Positions 10,774-23,736 of a stretch of 64,000 nt of DNA are shown here, in pieces. The stretch's first letter is position 1. The number at the start of each line of letters is the position of its first letter. The position numbers and the translations under genes were made by a program. This DNA is from Kudoa neothunni (taxonomy: Eukaryota > Cnidaria): assembly GCA_964304625.1 (NCBI GenBank), contig OZ199838.1, positions 4,092,001 through 4,156,000 of the forward strand, read 5' to 3'. The notes under the pieces were generated by a model. It was not told the DNA's origin, did not search any database, and saw only the letters and a program-made list of their open reading frames with translations.

Positions 10774-13046
10774 TTAACCTTCCAAGTAAAATGGGGTATT
10801 TTTATACCCCAGGCCTATTTAATAATCTTTAATTTTTTACCTCAAATCTAGGTCTAAAATTTTTTATATTCCGTCTAATCTTTTAACGTTATATAATACA
10901 TATTCTACCTGATGCAAATTTATTTTTGTTTTGTAAAATAAAATATAACGCCAAAATACCCTCCAAGTAAAATTAGGGTATTTTTACACCCCACATTTTT
11001 ATTAAACTAAATTATTCCAAATACAAAATAATATTTTTTGGGGAAATTTGATACAATTTCATCGACGAATTATTGTTTAAATCAACAAATAGTACTGGTT
11101 ATATTGTAACGCGCGTGCGCTGTTGGACGTTAGGAATATGAGCTCGAGTGAGTATGGCGGCAGCTGCTCTGATACTGATTCTTCTGACCTGGATTATTCC
11201 TTTATATGTGATACGTCATCAGATAATTTGGAAGTTGAAACCAATGCTCCATCTGACTCTTTAATAGATAAGAATGGAACCTTATGGACAATTGGAAAAC
11301 CCTCGACTTCTAGAACTGCGGCCGAAAATATTTTGACCAGTCGTGCTGGTGTTTCATCCTTCGTTTTTCAGAATGTTAATGAAATTATTGATACGTTTAA
11401 AATGTTTTTTTTGCCAGGAAATGTATGATTTAATTTTAAAACATACAAATCAATACGGTAAACATTTTTTGGTGATGCTTGGAAGCAATTAGATAGTGTC
11501 GAATTCGATGGGTTCATCGGATGTTTATTGTTGATGGGAATATTTGATGATAATCAACAACCAATCAAAGAATTGTTTGGGTTAGAAGAGGGAAGACAAG
11601 TTTATCGTGACCTATTTTCTTTAAATAGATTCCGACAAATCAAGAAAGCTCTTCATTTCGACGATTTCGAAACACGAGAGATAAGAAAAATATCAGATAA
11701 ATTCTGCCACATTCGTGAACTCTGGGATATCTAGGTCGACTCACTTATCCAAAGTTTACGACCTTTTGAGGATCTTTGCGTCGATGAGCAACTTGTGGCT
11801 TTTAGGGGTCGTTGTAAATTCAAACAATATATGCCAAAAAAGCCTTCAAAATATGGCCTGAAGTTTTTTTAATTACTGACCTAAAGTCAACTTTTGTTTG
11901 CAATGCGATTGTCTATTTGGGGAAACGATCTCAATATGGCACAAGGGCTGTGAATGTTTGGAGGAATATTGTTTTAAAGCTAGTGGAATCATTGAAATGT
12001 CCTGGTCGAAACGTGGTATGCGACAATTTTTTCACGTCAATTGAGTTAGCGGATGAATTGTTACAAAAAAAACTTACGATTGTTGGAACGATGCGTTCAA
12101 ATAAGAGGGAGATACCACCATATTTGAGACCAGATAAAACGACTCCTCTTCATTCATCTCTTTTTGTTTTTAATAACAAAAAAATGATGCTAAGATATCT
12201 GCCTCGCAGAAATAAACCCGTTTATATGCTTTGTTCATCCTCAACAAACACCCAAATATCAACAGAAAGGCCACTAAAACCCGATGTCATAATGCATTAC
12301 AATGCAGTAAAAGGCGGAGTTGATACGATTTCCAGATTATTGGCAGCAATAAATGTGAGACGAATATCTTGTCGTTGGTCGTTAATTGTTTTCTTTAACA
12401 TGGTTGATATCAGTCTGATTAATGCGTTTTGTATATACAAAAATTTATTCCCTTCCTCAAAATTACTCCGGAGGGAATTTTTGAAAATGATGGCAACCCA
12501 ATTGACACATCGACTGCTTTTGAGACGGAAACAAAATATGACAGCTAGTGAAGATTCCTCTGTTATAATTGGACAAAATAGTTACGGTAGATGTCGATTT
12601 TGCGATAGGAAGTATGATAGAAAAACCAAAATAAAATGCGACGTTTGTGCTTCATCTTGCTGCAAATTCCATTCCAATCATATTTGTTTTATTTGTTTAA
12701 ACCGATAATTATATGTCAATTTTTTCTTATTCTTATGTTCGTTCATTTAACAAAATAATTCTAGTGCTACTTAAAAGCTTTCCTAAAATAGAATCTTAAA
12801 CGTATTGTCAATAAACACTCTACTTCTGCAATGTGATCAAATTAGATTTGTGCGCATGCGCGGTCCATACTTAGCTAGAAATATTGGTCTATAATTTCAA
12901 ATTTAATCAATAAATATACTTCAAAATTTTCAAAAATAATTATTTTCGAATTCTTAATCGTTTGGTTTAAAAAAATGTGGGGTGTAAAAATACCCCAATT
13001 TTACTTACTCGGAGGGTGTAAATTTTGCAGTGACTTAGAAGGTTAC
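10774..13046 (+). mobile_element. piggyBac-type element, apparently inside an older relative
   Basis: An outer left end at 10774 reads TTAA then CCTTCCAAGT, with the palindrome GGGGTATTTTTATACCCC just inside. The outer right end near 13035-13045 is the inverse, ACTTAGAAGGTTAC. An inner pair of ends lies at 10959 (CCCTCCAAGTAAAATTAGGG) and 13016 (CGGAGGG), each followed inward by a GGGGTGTAAAAATACCCC-like palindrome. The nested pair suggests insertion of one copy into a related older copy. The inner TTAA target sites are not preserved. The element carries a decayed transposase at 11123-12708. Confidence 0.7.
11123..12708 (+). pseudogene. piggyBac transposase, decayed
   Basis: Pieces of one transposase lie in order at 11123-11428 (acidic N-terminus, SSSEYGGSCSDTDSS), 11528-11734, and 11917-12708. 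Frame changes near 11430-11520 and 11870-11900 and a TAG at 11732-11734 break the frame. All three catalytic aspartates of the family are recognisable: CVDEQLVAFRGRCKFKQY, VVCDNFFTS and KGGVDTISR. The C-terminal cysteine-rich domain (CRFCDRKYDRKTKIKC and CDVCASSCCKFHSNHIC) is intact. A GCGCGTGCGC motif just upstream of 11123 could be part of its promoter. Confidence 0.85.
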
Positions 13047-14046
13047 ATTAGCTTATTTAAGTGAAAATTTACTTCTAAATTACATCATTCAAATAATGCT
13101 AAATGAAACCCTTTCTTCCAATGTTTAAATAAAAATTTTTGATAATTTTAATGCAAAAAAATTAATATTGTGTATTTTTTACGAATGAAATGTGACTTTT
13201 AAATATTTTATTTGTTTTCGTATACTGTGAAGGTTATTCACTTGTGTGTAGTGACGGATTGTTGTGGATGTTACTGGTTGTGATATTATAGATATAAGTT
13301 ATTGAAAAAATATTTAGTTATTGTTAAATATTATGTAATAGTTCATTATAATTAGGATATCAATCTTGTTATCACCATTTTCATGCGGTACATTCAAATT
13401 GAATTTTCTGGCGGCTGTAATTGTGGTGAATTAGCTTTTTGGACCGTGAGCCACAGTTTGATGTTTAAAAACTCCCAAAAGTCATATAAAATAGCGTTAT
13501 AGATATGTATTCTTGCGAAATTTAGTGGCAATAAAATGCCAAATAATGGACAGGGAATTTTTATTTGTTTTAATTTTAGTTGCCGGTGAAAAAGAGCCAA
13601 GGTTTTGTATTGATGAGGATAAATGATATAAAGCTACAGAAAGGTTTGACAGGGATGAATGACACTATAAATAAACCCAACAAACCTTCATCATTTGTAT
13701 TTAATTTTATAGTTGATAAATATATTTTTGCGTAAGTTTTCTACTCTAAAATTAAGACAGAAAGTTTTTTGATATAAGTTTTAAAATTAAATCGAAAAAC
13801 AAAATTGAATGGAATAATGGATTAATAATATTTTTTTCAATTTAAAGTATATTACTTTTGATTTAAGAATTAACACAATGGACAATATTTTATTTGATAT
13901 CTTTTGTACTTATTCGAATGAACCTAGTTTTATTTAATTTAATGTTGATCGCATTTCATATGATTCCAACTGCGAATGTAAATTCCTAATTAAAAAGTCG
14001 TCCCATATTCGTAAATCTTGCCAACTCTACGACTCAATAAAATCAA
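13047..14046. other. Intergenic, AT-rich
   Basis: Nothing was recognised in this 1 kb. Confidence 0.5.
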
Positions 14047-14095
14047 TTAACCCTCCCGGGACCAACTGGGGTCATTTGTTACCCCAATTTCGGTA
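14047..14095 (+). repeat. Solo piggyBac-type left terminus
   Basis: TTAA is followed by CCCTCCCGGGACCAACT and then by an imperfect GGGGTCATTTGTTACCCC palindrome, the same architecture as the ends at 34481, 51728 and 61105. No matching right end was found in the window. Confidence 0.55.
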
Positions 14096-14864
14096 GATTG
14101 ATTTTTTTCGCATATTGAATTAAATGATAGGACTCAAAGCTTCTGGATCCCCTAATTAGAGTCTGTGATTGATCATTATAAAGTAATGAAGAAAAAAATT
14201 TATCGTATGCATATTTTATTTCTCCAATATTCCAAGTATGAGTTAATTAAAGTCGATTGTACACCAACACATGCGAATATTCCATACTTTCTATAATAAC
14301 TATAGAAATTGAAAATTAATCTCCACACTAATTCGTTATGAATTTTAAATATTGTATAATAAATAAATATAGAATAAATAGTTCGACAAATGTATTAGTT
14401 TTTTATTGTGAATAGTTATTGCACCCTTCACGTTTATTATGCTCAAAAAGTTGGACAATGTTTAAAATTTAAAAATTTTATCTAAACATTTAATATTTAT
14501 CTTTTTAAAAAAAATGTTTGCATTAAAGTAGGAAATTATTTCTATCTTAATAAAAAAAACTTAATAAAATATGTTAACCGTTTTCTGATGAAAAAATTAT
14601 GACTCAAATATATTTTTAAGAAAAATTTTCAAAAACAAAGTAACTAAGATTATATGACTGTCGAAAAAGTTTTACAAATATCCCTAATAATATTAACTTT
14701 ATTCTAATCGAAGCATGACTGAAAGTGCATATATATAATATGTGAATTGAATAACTATAGGGATAATTTACAAGTGTGAATGCTGAATTTGCGATCCACT
14801 AGCTAAAAAGTATCTTAGATATCACGAAAGATATTATAATAATAATATTCTTAACCCTCTAACG

Positions 14865-15518
14865 CAGGGGTTCTCAACCGGGGGTAAATTTACCTCTTGA
14901 GGTCAAATTTAAATAATAGGGGATAAATTAAGTAACATTGAAACTATATAGGGACAATTTTTGCATTATGGGTTTGTGACATACTTCAGGATTTCTAAGG
15001 ATTTATATTATTCAGGGCTAATAGATTCAATAAGAATTAGGTAGAAATTCTTAAAAAATTTTTTAGTAATAATTGTTTTAAAATTATTTATAAAATTATT
15101 ATCTGTCTCTTTCTGTTATATCTCGTTTATTTTTTAGTGGAGTAACCTAATAATAATACTTAAAATGACTATTTTCATGGTAAATAATATCCAAATATTA
15201 TTAGTTTTGCCTAGTTTTAATTATTTTTAGGCCATAAGAGCAAAGTAATGGGACAAAAATAATTTAATTTGGCAAAATTTAAAAAATTAAATCTGTGTAA
15301 AGCTTGTGAGCAAGAGATGATGGGATTAAAAATTGTCATTATGCATGCGTACGTGTCGTTTAAGGCCAGAATTTACCCTTCAAATAGTCTCTGATGTAGC
15401 TAAGCCAGTACAAAAACTTAAAATAAATATGAATTTGATTTCCAAGTTATGGGAGTAAAAGTTGATTTTTCACCAGGTCGAGAGGGTAAATTTGAAAAAA
15501 AACGGTTGAGAACCCTTG
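14865..15518. mobile_element. hAT-type MITE with perfect 8-bp target duplication
   Basis: The ends are CAGGGGTTCTCAACCG at 14865 and its inverse CGGTTGAGAACCCTTG ending at 15518. They are flanked by the identical octamer CTCTAACG (14857-14864 and 15519-15526). The 654 bp carry no open frame. They contain copy 2 of repeat R1 (15215-15385). Confidence 0.88.
15215..15385 (+). repeat. Dispersed repeat family R1, copy 2
   Basis: It lies inside the hAT MITE and shares TTTAATTATTTTTAGGCC, GGGATTAAAAATTGTCATTATG and a CATGCGTACGTG-like segment with the copies at 23125 and 29140. Confidence 0.5.
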
Positions 15519-16599
15519 CTCTAACGGACTTTGGTGTCTGTGGGACCCCTGGGCTTTTTGGCTTAATCTAATTAAAAAATTATGGAAATGTATCCCTTGA
15601 ATTATTAAAAAATTCTATCGACAAAATATATATAAAATCACACAGTACTGCGTAAATTAATCCTCAATAATCCGATCTGACGCCACTTTGAAGTCACACA
15701 CAATGAATCTAAATTAGCACATTTGGAAGAATGTGAACCCAATATATCCAAGAATAGTCTTTTAATATCAATTTGTTTTAAAATTGTTTAATAAAAACCC
15801 TATGAGCAATTGGCCCCGGACTACAATCCTTGGTATTTAAAACTAAATTTCTTGAAGGTGGTGGCTTAGTTAGAAAATTTTTCTACTTCTGTTGTTTGTA
15901 TAATTCATTGGAAACTGGGTTCCTGGTATGTCACTCGATCATTTAAATACTTCAAATATTGTTTCATCAAAATCGTTACTGAAATTTTGGAATTTGTCAC
16001 TAAAGTAACCAGAACTACTCCTCGTTATTGAATACATCAATTAATAATAAAAAGGGAACATGTAGTAAGTGGAACACATTAAAAAGCTTCGAAAATTTAA
16101 TTTTACTGATTAAAATTTTATTACTATAAAATATACAAGAATATTTTTAAATTAACTCAGTCTTCTATTTTATAAGCTGAGATTACAAACACGTTACAAT
16201 GGCATTACTACAATGCCGGCGTAACGACAGATTACGGGGCTCCGTACGAGACTTCCCGTACTGAATTATCAAGGATTAGTTCGTACAGTGATCGACGATT
16301 TTCTTGATATTTCGTCGATAGAATTACTTAATACTTCAATAGTCGCATTTTCATAATTTTTCAATTAGATTAAACCAAAAAAACCTGGGGTTCCACAGAC
16401 TCCAAAGTCCGTTGGAGGATGGATTTTTATTTTCGTGTTATGTAATAGCAATTACAAACTAAAAAATACATCAATATATACTTTACAAAATATAGAAGAA
16501 TAGCCAAGATTACGAGATTGAACGTAAATTAGAAACAATTTATGGGCAATATAATGTGGTACTGGGGTCCCACAGACCGCAAGTCCGTTAGAGAGTTAA

Positions 16600-17634
16600 T
16601 TTATATGACGACTACATTTTCTCATTAGACCTAAAATTTTGCATAGTATTGAGATTATGAATATTTTATCATCGTAAAAAAATAGAACGACTTTTCTTTA
16701 TGATTCTATATATTAAATACGCCTCGCAGAAAAATTTCTTCTACAGTAATTGGGAAGTACAAGAACCTTAGTTGTGTAATCGCATAATGAAAACTGCTTG
16801 ATTTTAACCCATAAAAAAGAGAATCAAAATGAAGTAATTATTCATTTAGTATTATTTAGTTCCAACATAAATAAACTAAAAATTTAAATAGCAAAATATA
16901 TCTATTAATTATTTTTGATAAATGCGTTATTCAACCCATGTAGGTTAAAACACAATAGTTTATCCGACTAGATCACGTCATATTTTAAGTGTTATGTAAG
17001 AAATTGTTTAATGGTAGGGGAATTAATAGCTGTCTTAAAATATTCACCAACGTATCTACAATGAATACCCATTAAGCACAGCATCACATTTCCATATGGA
17101 TATGATTCAAAATTAAGTCAAAAGACAAAAAAAATAAAAATTTATTGTTTTTGCCAATTAAATATAAGGATATTAAAGTTAATTATTTAAATTATTTAAA
17201 TACACGTACGATGCACGGTTATTACACAAGTCAATTTTACTGCGCATCTTTTCCCCAAATCCCCATAAATTATGCTAAAATTTTTTTGACTATATATATT
17301 TCATTTTTCTGCCATGTTATATATAAATTCTTAAAATTACCTAAAAAATATAAATATTCATAAAATAATTCCTTTATTTTGAAAAAATTAAGATTTAACT
17401 GAATGTTTTCTTAACTTGCATTACGAGCATAATACAGAAGCAAAATGTTTTTTATACATCCAAAAAAATAAGCTACATTAAAAGCGTTAATAATCATAAC
17501 ATGTTAACTTTTTAAAAAATAAAAAAACTTCATAAATACAAGTCTCAAGTTAATTAATTGACACAAAATACGTACTCAACATCTTGTTAAGTAAATAACA
17601 CACAGTAAACCAAACGAATGCTATAGCTATATAA
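16600..17634. other. Intergenic, AT-rich
   Basis: Nothing was recognised in this 1 kb. Confidence 0.5.
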
Positions 17635-18629
17635 CAGAGATGGCTAAACCATGGCTCGCGAATCGCAAGTGGCTCTTGAAAAAACATTTTTTGAGTTGAA
17701 TTTTATTTTAATTCAACCAGCACATTAATTCAGAAAAGAATCAAGTATAAACTATTTAATCAAGTGAAGAGATGAACTCTTTAAACGTAAACAAGATAAT
17801 ATTTTTGATTAGAAATCATTGTTACAAATTACCACATAGTCTTAATATTTGATGCGAACTAGAATCATTATTAGTTTCATTTGGAAATAAAATTAGGACT
17901 GGTATTTATTCATCATCAAAGTGATAGATGTAGAAAGAATAAAACACGTATTAAGGCTTTAAAGATGATTCATAATTCCAACTCACTAAGCGAACTTTGG
18001 AAATACGTTCATGAAACCAAACATTCAAAATTTAAAGAAATTTGCATCAAACTCGTTACTATCTTCGGATCAACTTATTGTTGTGAGTCTATTTATTCAA
18101 CGATAGAGTTTGTAAAGTCGAAGCGTCGGGAATCCTTCCTCACAAGCAAATACCTGACGGAAGTAATTCGTACAACGTTAACAGCATACGAACCAGATTA
18201 CCATTAGCTCAATGATAATAAAGAAAAATAAAGAACTTGTAACGTTAGAAACAATTTCTAAAAAAGTTTTTTCGAAAGCATTATATCCGTAGGTTATTAC
18301 TTTATTCAAAAATATTTAATTTTACTTTTTGTCAAACTACCATACATGATTAAATATGAGAAATATTTTAGTAATTTTGAGAACTCTTTCGATGAGAAAA
18401 AATTTCTTGGATTATTAACTACTAATTTATTTTTTTGAACAAACCATCGTAAATTATATATGTAAAAAACCTTTATTTATAATCCTACAACCTTTTATCT
18501 TAATATTTTCAAAAAATGTAAGTTTTAACTAAGAAAGGGATACATAAATGATTTTAATGTCTTGTGGCTCTTGAAAATTTGGGAAACGTTAAAGTTGGCT
18601 CCCGATCTGGACAAGTCTAGCCATCTCTG
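17635..18629 (+). mobile_element. hAT element, internally deleted
   Basis: The ends are inverted: CAGAGATGGCTAAACCATGG at 17635 and TCTAGCCATCTCTG ending at 18629. The flanking octamers CTATATAA and TTATATCG agree at only five of eight positions, so the insertion is old. It encodes the C-terminal part of a hAT transposase. Confidence 0.7.
17881..18207 (+). pseudogene. hAT transposase C-terminal (dimerisation) fragment
   Basis: The 108-residue frame contains the hAT C-terminal signature: IFGSTYCCESIYSTIEF, followed by VKSKRRESF, LTSKYLTEVIR and YEPDY. This is the pattern of the ZBED5/FAM200-like hAT group. The N-terminal BED finger and the catalytic core are absent, so the fragment cannot act as a transposase. 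Confidence 0.8.
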
Positions 18630-18926
18630 TTATATCGATTGACATTCAATGTAAGAGAATACTTATTACACTTAAAATAATTGTCAACTGATTATCGTAC
18701 TATAAGTATCAAAATTAAAACGCAAAAATATATCAATGAGGGTTTTATTGGAAAATTCATAAGATAAGGGCAAACACCATTAAAATATGTCAATATCGAT
18801 AAAGAGTGCAAAAATGACTGTATCAAACAAGAACAACAGCCAACATTAATAATTTGTCGAATATGAGAAGAGGGAAGGTTTATAAATCGTCTGGAATTAA
18901 TTCATTGGTGGTATAGTGTTGTTGAG

Positions 18927-19732
18927 TTAAACTTTGCCAGGCTTGCAGATATCAAGTTCCCATTCAAACTGACAATACAGATTTCCATCGTCGTCTGTGA
19001 ACTTACTGGTGATTTTGTAATTTCCTCTCCCAATCATTCCACTGGGTGCAACTTCTTCCTGGGTTTTAAAAACGAATTCCTTGTCTGAAGCAGCAAACGA
19101 GCCAACCATAAGCCTTTGTCTGTCCAAATTGATTCCACTTTTGGCAACCACATGATTATACTTGAGACCACTTATAATACCTGATTTAACCTAAAATTCA
19201 ATGTCGATATAGTTGATATAATTAGTTTGAATGGGATAAGAAAAGCGTTTCACTTTGAAATGCATCTCGGCCAAGTATTTTGAACCTTCAATGAGTTTTT
19301 GATTTTTTCCAATGCATTTGACAGATTTTACTTAATATTGTTTTAAATGCAAAATACACCAACAACTAAAATCCTATGTACCTTTTTTATCTTTTACAGA
19401 TGTTTTTGTAAAGTTTGCGCCAGCTAACAAATACAGATATCAATCAAGAACAGATGCACGAACTAAACCCTACATTCAATGCTGTATTCGAGATTGGGTT
19501 GCTTTCCTTCCACCGGTATCACCACTAATTTGACCAACTCCATAGTTGGGTCTTCATCCATACCAGCTTGGTTGGCAGCTTGACCCAATAGGGTTTGTTT
19601 GTAACGATTCAATGCTTCATCTTCTTGGTCCTGTTGTAACATCTCAGCTATAGACTTTTGTGGTGGAGCTTTGAAATCTCCATCGACAGACAAAGCATCT
19701 TCCTCTTGTACATTGTCCTTATTTTCCGACAT
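18927..19732 (-). CDS. ARHGDI: Rho GDP-dissociation inhibitor
   Basis: Cytosolic regulator that extracts prenylated Rho GTPases from membranes and keeps them GDP-bound. Exons: 19732-19474, 19423-19382, 19330-19254 and 19190-18927. Introns are 50, 51 and 63 bp, all in phase, giving 213 residues (family about 200). The N-terminal regulatory arm carries KSIAEMLQQDQEDEALNRYK. The immunoglobulin-like domain follows with SGIISGLKY, MVGSFAASDKEFVF, PSGMIGRGNYKI, SKFTDDDGN and FEWELDI. These match family SGLKY, MVGSY, GMLARGSY, FTDDD and WEWNL. The exact paralogue cannot be told. It stands alone between transposon-rich tracts. Confidence 0.93.
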
Positions 19733-21130
19733 TTTAATTATTTATTATATCTAAATATGATAATGTTAACTGTCATCATATGAAATCAGGTATTGCACAT
19801 AGGTCTACAGACAGCTGGCTTAATATTTACGTGGGTGGTTATGTAGACGTAATAAATGTGAATATTCAAATTGGTAGCAAGCCTATATTTATGACTAAAC
19901 TTACACGTATGACCAGTGGTAATTCCAAGAAGTTAATCTTATAATAGGTTAAGATTACGAACTGATACGCCCTTCAATACACCTTAAATAGTGTGGTGTA
20001 GTAACAGAAATAATTAGATGACAAATTTGTTGTGTGAACCAACCTTAGGAATGGTCAAATATTTAAACATTTATCTCCCGACATAATATGTCGTCCTTTA
20101 AAAAAGTATACTACTAGCGCATTGTGTGTTCACGATCATTAGATCGTCGATTCGCATCAATACATAATAATAATAATACGGACAATAGTATATGATATAC
20201 TTCGTCTTTAATCGTGGGTAATAATTTTCGAAATAACAACTCCAGTTGGAAACTGTTGGTTGCAGCATGTAGCAGTTCATTCAACTCAATACTACCTTAA
20301 TGAATTCGAAGGTCGTTGGTGATTTACGCCGAATTAACCAATACACGAAATCCGATTGAATTTAACACACCGTTCAAAAATACTTTATCAGTGTTCTAAA
20401 AATTTACGCTTGCAGTTAGTTTCTACCTGCACTACTACATACTAGACCGTTTACAATTAATACGATTTGTTGTTAAATGCTTCGAATATTTTCGTTTTTC
20501 ATACAATAACTTAGTAAATTCTAAGACGATTATTATTCTTTATCCGTCACATCGTCTCTGACAATGTATAATATTGCACTTTATTGCGACCCTAATTCTT
20601 CGCGCTAGAAATGTCTCAACGACGTCCAATTCGATTTATCATGTTTGTTAATTGTCAACTCGATTTAGACGTACTAATAAGCTATTAGATAAGCATAAGA
20701 ACATATGTCCAGCGGGTGTATAATGCAGAATAAGGGCTTTTCTTAATTATTTATTCTATTGATGAGATTTGGTTTACAATATTTTATGTGCTAATATATA
20801 AAATATATGTTGCACATCTTAGACTCCTTGAGATGTTACTGCCCCGTGGCGCAACCTACACTATTGGTGTGTTATATATTCTTTCACAGTATGCGGCGTA
20901 TGATAAGAAATAACTAGATAAAATATCATGAATTTTTGTTATTTTAGGTGGTGTAATGGTTTTTTATTAGTCGAGACATTTTTAAAATATATTTCTATAA
21001 TAGATTACTAGAAAGGCCAATTTATTGCGAAGTTTTGATTAATATTCGGCAATATATTCATATTTTCTATTTTATAAATTCATTAAAACGATATGTTAAT
21101 GTCGTAATAACAATTTTGGATAAAACCACT
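19733..21130. other. Intergenic, upstream of RhoGDI
   Basis: No coding or RNA feature was recognised. The short minus-strand frame at 20098-20280 has no family resemblance. Confidence 0.45.
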
Positions 21131-21138
21131 CTCTAGGC

Positions 21139-22712
21139 CAGTGTTTTCCAACTTTTTTTAGCCGTGACCCATATTTTTTCAAACAAATATTCGATAACCC
21201 ACATGTATATTGTGAGTGTTTACTAAAATTAAAAGTTATTTTTTCAATTACATTTATATCCAGTATTGTATAAGATAATTTAAATCGTATAATTTATCAT
21301 AATCATTTTTACTCTGTTAACCTAAAAATATTATTTTGCACTAATTTTACTGAACTTTTGAAGTAATAATATTTCACTTGAAATCAATATTAAATCATCA
21401 AGCTACTCTTGTGATGGCTTATCATTTTTGGGTTTTAACGATTTTCGTGATATTCTCGCATTTTAACTATTTTAAATATAATTTTTCTGTTTAAAATATT
21501 TATTATTAGTTATTTATACGAAATTAGTTTTTAAGCTAAATGATATAAACAACACCATAATTTTATTTAAAAACAAATTTTTTAGTTTTATGTTTTTTAA
21601 TCAATTTAGGAGTAATATGAAGATCTAAATTCATTATTTCCCCATCAATTGTCACGATAATTTAATTTTCTTTATTGAATCCGTTATGTTAAGTCATTAA
21701 TGAGTCTAAAATATGTGAAAAAAATATATATGCAACTCTAATTGTTTTAAAATATTTCATTCCAATTTTCTTAGTAAATTAAAATTGGTACGTATTCCAA
21801 TACGTTAATATATTTTTAAGTAAAAGCACATAATTTATCATAAAGTGAATCTTTTATAACTTAAGTGTAGTTCTACTGGAATTTTTTGTTAAATATAATA
21901 TTTAAAAATTTATTTCGTTCATCCAAAATAATATGACTGACATATAAAGACTGTAAAAAATATCGTTTGGATGGGAGGATTATATTTTCATGCATAGCTA
22001 CAAGCACATTAGTTCGAATAATAAAAATATTTAAATTCATGTAAACTGATGTTATGAACTAACAAATTTCTATCTATAGAAGATTTCCAGATAGATAATG
22101 CTTATAATTTCTAGACTGGGGTTTTCAATTCGGCGAGAAAATTGAAGTGTTGTAAATAGCTAATTTTAATGTTTAGTATAATCTCCAAAAATGTTCTCTT
22201 CATGTAAATATTTTGTTAATAGTTTCATTTAAATATTAAATAATTAAAAAACCTATGAAATCACACCGCTTCGTACCATGAAATTACGTAGGTCCAAGAA
22301 ATACGTGAATAGTTAGGTGTCGAAAATTTAATGAATAGAAAAATTAACTCACATCTATGTCTAGTTTGTATTTAAGTAAATTTTCGTTCGCACCAAAAAT
22401 AACGAATGAAAGAATGAGTGTTACTACTTGATTAGGAAACCTGTTGACCGTTTCAGGTCGCATGGTGAGGTAAGTTTTTTTCCTGTTTCCCATCTTAATA
22501 TATGCTCTGTTGCTCATAAAACAACATAATGTAACTTAAGTTAATATAATATTTATATCAATACATCTTAATTCCAAAAGTTGAATAATATTTTCCATCT
22601 CAAGGGTATCCTACACGGCATGGGTCCGCGTTTTCCTGCGTCGTCCAAATTAATCAGAAAACTTTTCATGGCTCACACAGAATCTGGCACGACCCCAGGT
22701 TGGGAAACACTG
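21139..22712. mobile_element. Non-autonomous hAT element
   Basis: The ends are CAGTGTTTTCCAAC at 21139 and its inverse GTTGGGAAACACTG ending at 22712. The flanking octamers are CTCTAGGC (21131-21138) and TTCTAGGC (22713-22720), seven of eight matching. The 1.57 kb interior is AT-rich with no recognisable transposase. Confidence 0.8.
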
Positions 22713-23124
22713 TTCTAGGCCAAAGAAAAACTGAATGAAATAGGAGGCGATCGATTTCATTAATTTTTTATTTTGGTGCATTATGGGCATTCATATGCCA
22801 ATATTAACAATTATATTCGAGTTTATTTACTTATAGAAAATCATCTGTTGCAATAAACCATTCTACTCCTAAGATATTATCTGTAAAATTTGGAATCTAA
22901 AAATGTGAGTATCAAATAGTCTCGAAGATGGAAAATTCACTAAATAACTCGAAATTCCGAGATAAAGATGGTTCGAATTTTTTTAGTTAGCTAAAACAAG
23001 GAGGTGGTTATTAGAACGAGTGTTATTAATTTAATGTAGCGCTGTAGAAAAACAAACTGCTGTATAATGATACCAGATAAATGCCACCCGGAGAGATAAT
23101 CTATTGTTTCAAATATTGCATATA

Positions 23125-23285
23125 TTATTTAATTATTTCTGACCCGTAAGAACGAAGCAGTGGGGAAAAAAATAATTAAATCTGTAAACAGCTCGTAAAT
23201 AAGAGTGTCTAAGATTAAAAATCTCATTATGCGTGCGTACACGCCGTTTGGGATTAAATCTTATCGTGCCAATAGCCTTGCCCTA
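23125..23285 (+). repeat. Dispersed repeat family R1, copy 3
   Basis: It shares AAAAATAATTAAATCTGTA, TAAATAAGAGTGTC, GATTAAAAATCTCATTATGC and GTGCGTACACG with the copies at 6340, 15215 and 29140. Confidence 0.5.
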
Positions 23286-23308
23286 AAACTACGTACATAT
23301 ATCTCTAA

Positions 23309-23345
23309 TACAGTCAGCCACTGATTTTGTACACTTTTTTTAAAA
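23309..23345 (+). repeat. Tc1/pogo-like terminus
   Basis: TA followed by CAGTCAGCCACTGATTTTG and TACACTTTTT. A related sequence in the same orientation, CAGTAGTTAACTGATTTTTC then ACACTTTTTGG, lies at about 23695-23728. They may be the ends of two truncated elements. Confidence 0.35.
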
Positions 23346-23736
23346 TTACTTAACTATAATGTAAATATTCCTAATATTTATATATAAGTAAATGTATTCC
23401 ACTTGAGAGCAATTTTAGTTCAAATAATGGGAAATATATACCTGAATTCACGTGACTTGACAATTTTGCATATTTTTCCCGGCAATCTGTTGATCACTGT
23501 ATCATTATTCCCATAAAAATTATAAATATAGCGACAAGAAAAAGAAAAAACATAGATAATTAGAATAAAATTATAAACTACCTTGAGAATCTTCCAGTAA
23601 AAACACCAAGATGCTTACTGTGAAACATTTAAACATATCAAATATCGCGAGCTCAAATGACATTCTCCGGAAAAACGATTAAATTTTCTCACTACAGTAG
23701 TTAACTGATTTTTCACACTTTTTGGACAGTTCCAAG

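Larger units (their letters stand above)
14851..16599. mobile_element. Non-autonomous piggyBac-type element interrupted by a hAT element
   Basis: TTAA at 14851 and TTAA at 16596 bracket inverted ends. With the hAT insertion removed, the left end reads CCCTCTAACGGACTTTGG and continues at 15519. The right end in inverse reads CTCTCTAACGGACTTGCGG. Both go on to CTGTGGGACCCC. A third inverted copy of the end sits internally at about 16383-16425. No transposase was found. Confidence 0.72.
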
